Shown: positions 43,103 to 45,678 of the stretch, in pieces
Numbering within the stretch: the stretch's first letter is position 1
How the letters are laid out: the number at the start of each line of letters is the position of its first letter
Source: Circinella minor
Taxonomy: Eukaryota; Mucoromycota; Mucoromycetes; Mucorales; Lichtheimiaceae
Reading direction: 5' to 3'
NCBI GenBank assembly: GCA_016758965.1
Contig: JAEPRB010000291.1
Coordinates: 1 to 45,678 of the forward strand
DNA: 45,678 nucleotides
The notes under the pieces: model-generated
The model's input: the letters and a program-made list of their open reading frames with translations, nothing else
Databases searched by the model: none
What the model was told of the DNA's origin: nothing
Position numbers and translations under genes: made by a program

Positions 43103-44433
43103 AAAAAATAAAGTAAACTTACATGATTATTTATTTATTTTTTAGACGTTTACAAGAACGTAAAAAAGCAGAAGCAATTGAAAATTTAGAACGTGCACTT
43201 CAATATGATCCAAATCATACAGCTTCCAAAACATTATTATGTAATCTTAAAAATATGACTTCATCACCTACAAGAACATCCACTTCAAAATCCTCTTCAA
43301 AACGAGATGTTGGTGATACACTTTCTGAAAATTCACGTCGTTCTCATCGTTTGGATAAAAAGAAAAGACGAGATAAGAGCGTGGCTAGCAGTGATGATGA
43401 AGATGAAAAGGAACGAAGAAGAAGAAGACGACAAAGACAACGACAACATAGTAGTGATAGACATAAAGATGATCGAGAACGACGTCATAGAAGAAGAAGA
43501 CGACCACGATCTACTTCTTCTACTTCTAGAGCAAGTAGTAGCCGACGACATCGAGGAGATGATTCAGATGATGAGCATAGAAGGAATCGACGACATCGAG
43601 GTGATGATTCAGATGATGATCATAGAAGGAATCGACGACATCGAGGTGATGATTCAGATGAAGATCATAAAAGGAGTCGAAAACGAGATAAATATAATGA
43701 TAATGATAAACGTGATCGACGTCGACCAAAGAAAAATGATGACGATATAGACGATGATGATGAAAGATACCATCGACGACGACGAAGGGATGATAGTATA
43801 AGCAGTAATAATCATCGGCATCGTCATCGAAAACGCCGAGTAGAGGATGATTATTCGGATGATTCAGATCATGGTGAGAGATCAAGACGGCGAAAAAAAG
43901 GAAAATCGAGCCATAAGGATGATCGACATCGAAAAGAAGATAAACAGCATAGTAGTCATCGACATGATGATTTGAATGGAGACATTAAAAAGGAACGGGA
44001 TCGAAGGATAGATCGACAATGTGAACAAGAAGGTGGTGATAGTGATGATAAAAATAAAAAGGAACAGCAATCTGATAAAATGGAGAAAGGTGATGGTTAT
44101 CTTCAGACGGATACGATTGACAAGGGAAAAAGTGATAAAAATAAAGATGATGGTAATGACAAGGACGAACGAAAAATAGAAAATGATAATAATGATAGAA
44201 AAAAAGAAAAAGACGACAAAGATCAAGACCAAGGTCGGGACCAAGGTCGAGAAAAAAAGAGAAGAGAAATAAAAGATGATGATAATGGTGATAATAAAAG
44301 AAGATTGCATAAAAGTCGAAATGATAAATCACCACGTCATCGATCATCAAGACACAATACTAGATCTCCTTCTCCTTTATCAAATAAATCAAGCCGACGA
44401 AATCATCAGAATCATCGATCACCAAGACATTAA
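42035..44433 (+). CDS. TPR protein with Arg/Asp/Ser-rich tail (724 aa)
   Basis: Three exons, 42035-42801, 42897-43016 and 43146-44433, join in frame. The N-terminal 250 residues are Asn/Gln/Ser-rich with a more conserved stretch (RKPWKFLNANNLSPQDQKIW and MIYPHQWLRLASLFSVQSKT). Two TPR motifs follow at about residues 256-330 (KSVEQNQLKEALDHYKRAVD and KKAEAIENLERALQYDPNHT). The remaining 390 residues are a highly charged Arg/Lys/Asp/Ser/His tail with a 15-residue tandem repeat. TPRs plus such an RS/RD-like tail resemble TTC14 and splicing-associated proteins, so a nuclear RNA-related role is inferred; the S1 domain of TTC14 is not seen. Intron 2 contains a run of 31 A. Confidence 0.85.
43543..43677 (+). 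repeat. Three tandem 45-bp coding repeats
   Basis: Units start at 43543, 43588 and 43633 and encode RRHRGDDSDDEHRRN, RRHRGDDSDDDHRRN and RRHRGDDSDEDHKRS in the tail of the TPR protein. Confidence 0.95.
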
Positions 44434-45678
44434 ATTAGTTTTTTATATTGTATATGAAATAATAAATGTAGTAGTTTATTTTTCTTCTCATCAAAAAATA
44501 TATATATATATATATACTTATGATTGATAGTTAAAAGGATAGATATATAATATGAATACTTAACATTTCATTATTTTCTTTTCTTATATAAATCAGTCAT
44601 GTATCCTATGACTATTAAGTGTAAGTATTATATCGATTTTTTGCGGTAAATGGATGATAGCGCCTTAATGATAAATTGTCGACATCTTTGAACATACAAG
44701 GCAATAGTTAAAAGTTGTACGTACTAGTAATCATTGTTTATTAACGTGAATAATTATATATAAGTATCTTTTTCATTCATTATAATATCACCTTACAAGA
44801 TACAGTGTATTGAAAGAAAGGGTATTGGATATTCATAAAATAACAACTCTCTATTCGTCGTTGAAAGGTTCCTGATAGCCTATATAAAAGTTTAATATAG
44901 CAACTCCCCCCTCTTTTCCAATTTCATCTATTATTTTTTATTTGAAATAATAAAAACAAAACGAGAAGGAATATAAATGACCGAATAATCTACTACCCTG
45001 ATGGATAATTACGCATCTTATAACATAATATTTCCTAACACAGTGTAATATATATATAATGCGTATATAATTAAAAATAAAATAAAATTATCTATTATAA
45101 TATTACCCATGTTTGTATAAATAATGTGTGTGTGTATAAGATAATTATATATTGGAGGGGATACATACATAATATAAAAGAAGAAATTTTTTTTAGATGG
45201 ACAAAGAAAAAGAGAGATAGGTTGTGAGTACATGCATACATTTACACATAAATAAATACATGTACGTGCGTTTTGAACGTATGGGGCAAAAAAAAAAAAG
45301 GGGGGGGGACGGATATAAGTAATGGAAATGTGTATGTGTTGCAATAGTTACACAATGCAAATCGAAATATAACATTATTTTTTTTTGGATGAAAAAGAGA
45401 ATGAAAATAATAATAATAAATAAATGATATAGTGTATATAACAATAGTTATAATAATAATAGTAATAAAAGTGAATAGGTTGGTGGTAAGGTCTAAAAAA
45501 TAAATAAATGTACGAGAAAGAGAGAGGAAAATACAAAATTGGATTGGAGTGTTTAACAAGTTAAATTTTAAGGGAGTTTTTGCTTTTAAAACACTTTGAA
45601 TTTTTGACAGTCTTTTTTCTTCATGTACTTATTATATTATTATAAAAATTGGTTATATATACTAATAATGAAGATCCT
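44434..45678. other. AT-rich intergenic region to the window end
   Basis: 3' flank of the TPR gene and further AT-rich DNA with (TA)n, poly-A and a G-run near 45300-45308. Minus-strand open frames at 45018-45559 are low-complexity and overlap one another; none is supported. Confidence 0.55.

Noticed and set aside
43307..44350. Long alternative and antisense frames across the TPR gene tail
   Set aside because: They arise from the repetitive GAT/CGA codon composition of the charged tail; only one frame connects through the splice sites to the TPR repeats.
45018..45559. Three overlapping minus-strand frames of 83-108 codons
   Set aside because: Low-complexity Ile/Tyr/Phe-rich translations of A/T repeats that overlap each other.

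Overview
The window looks like a gene-poor, AT-rich chromosomal region from an early-diverging filamentous fungus, most likely Mucoromycota (Mucorales-like). The grounds are short GT-AG introns, strong A/T codon preference, nuclear genes for mitochondrial functions (GatB, COX10), fungal-type PIG-X/PBN1 and FIT2 genes, and large amounts of DNA-transposon debris (hAT, pogo/Tigger, MULE-like). Species assignment is inference.

Layout. 1-2615 is mostly empty apart from one possible terminal exon. 2616-4785 (-) is a seven-exon peroxisomal-type acyl-CoA dehydrogenase. 5148-6215 is a rearranged pseudogene pair (GatB 3' part and COX10 5' part) copied from the genes further right with the middle deleted. 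6217-7996 is a truncated hAT element. 7994-10345 (-) is the best preserved member (539 aa, 8 exons) of an uncharacterised multi-exon family, here called family F. 10491-11160 is a MITE. 11170-12310 holds tandem units of a second repeated, formerly coding family (family E). 13026-16619 (-) is a second F gene with a 1339-bp pogo-like element sitting precisely in an exon. 16877-20208 has transposon termini, an AAGGAT-motif cluster and a solo-LTR candidate.

20209-27442 is a compact housekeeping island: GatB (-), PIG-X (-), a WDR89-like WD40 protein (-), FIT2 (+) and COX10 (+). To its right is an inverted duplication. The left arm (about 26934-28295) has intact COX10 facing a 5'-truncated copy of gene X. 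The right arm (about 34345-35790) has intact gene X facing a truncated COX10. The roughly 6-kb spacer carries a deleted F pseudogene, a MULE transposase fragment, a GC-rich hairpin, a family E remnant and a roughly 200-bp tandem repeat. 35914-40870 has an inverted family E copy, a decayed F copy holding another MITE, and a fused fifth partial F copy. 42035-44433 (+) is a TPR protein with a long Arg/Asp/Ser-rich tail. The rest is intergenic.

Functional links are modest: GatB (mitochondrial Gln-tRNA synthesis) and COX10 (heme A synthesis) both serve mitochondrial gene expression and respiration, PIG-X and FIT2 are ER proteins, and the acyl-CoA dehydrogenase ends in a peroxisomal signal. The most distinctive content is family F (five copies within 33 kb, conserved exon lengths, a conserved 6-nt microexon) and the reciprocal inverted duplication. 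All exon structures are read by eye from splice sites and frame, with no transcript support.
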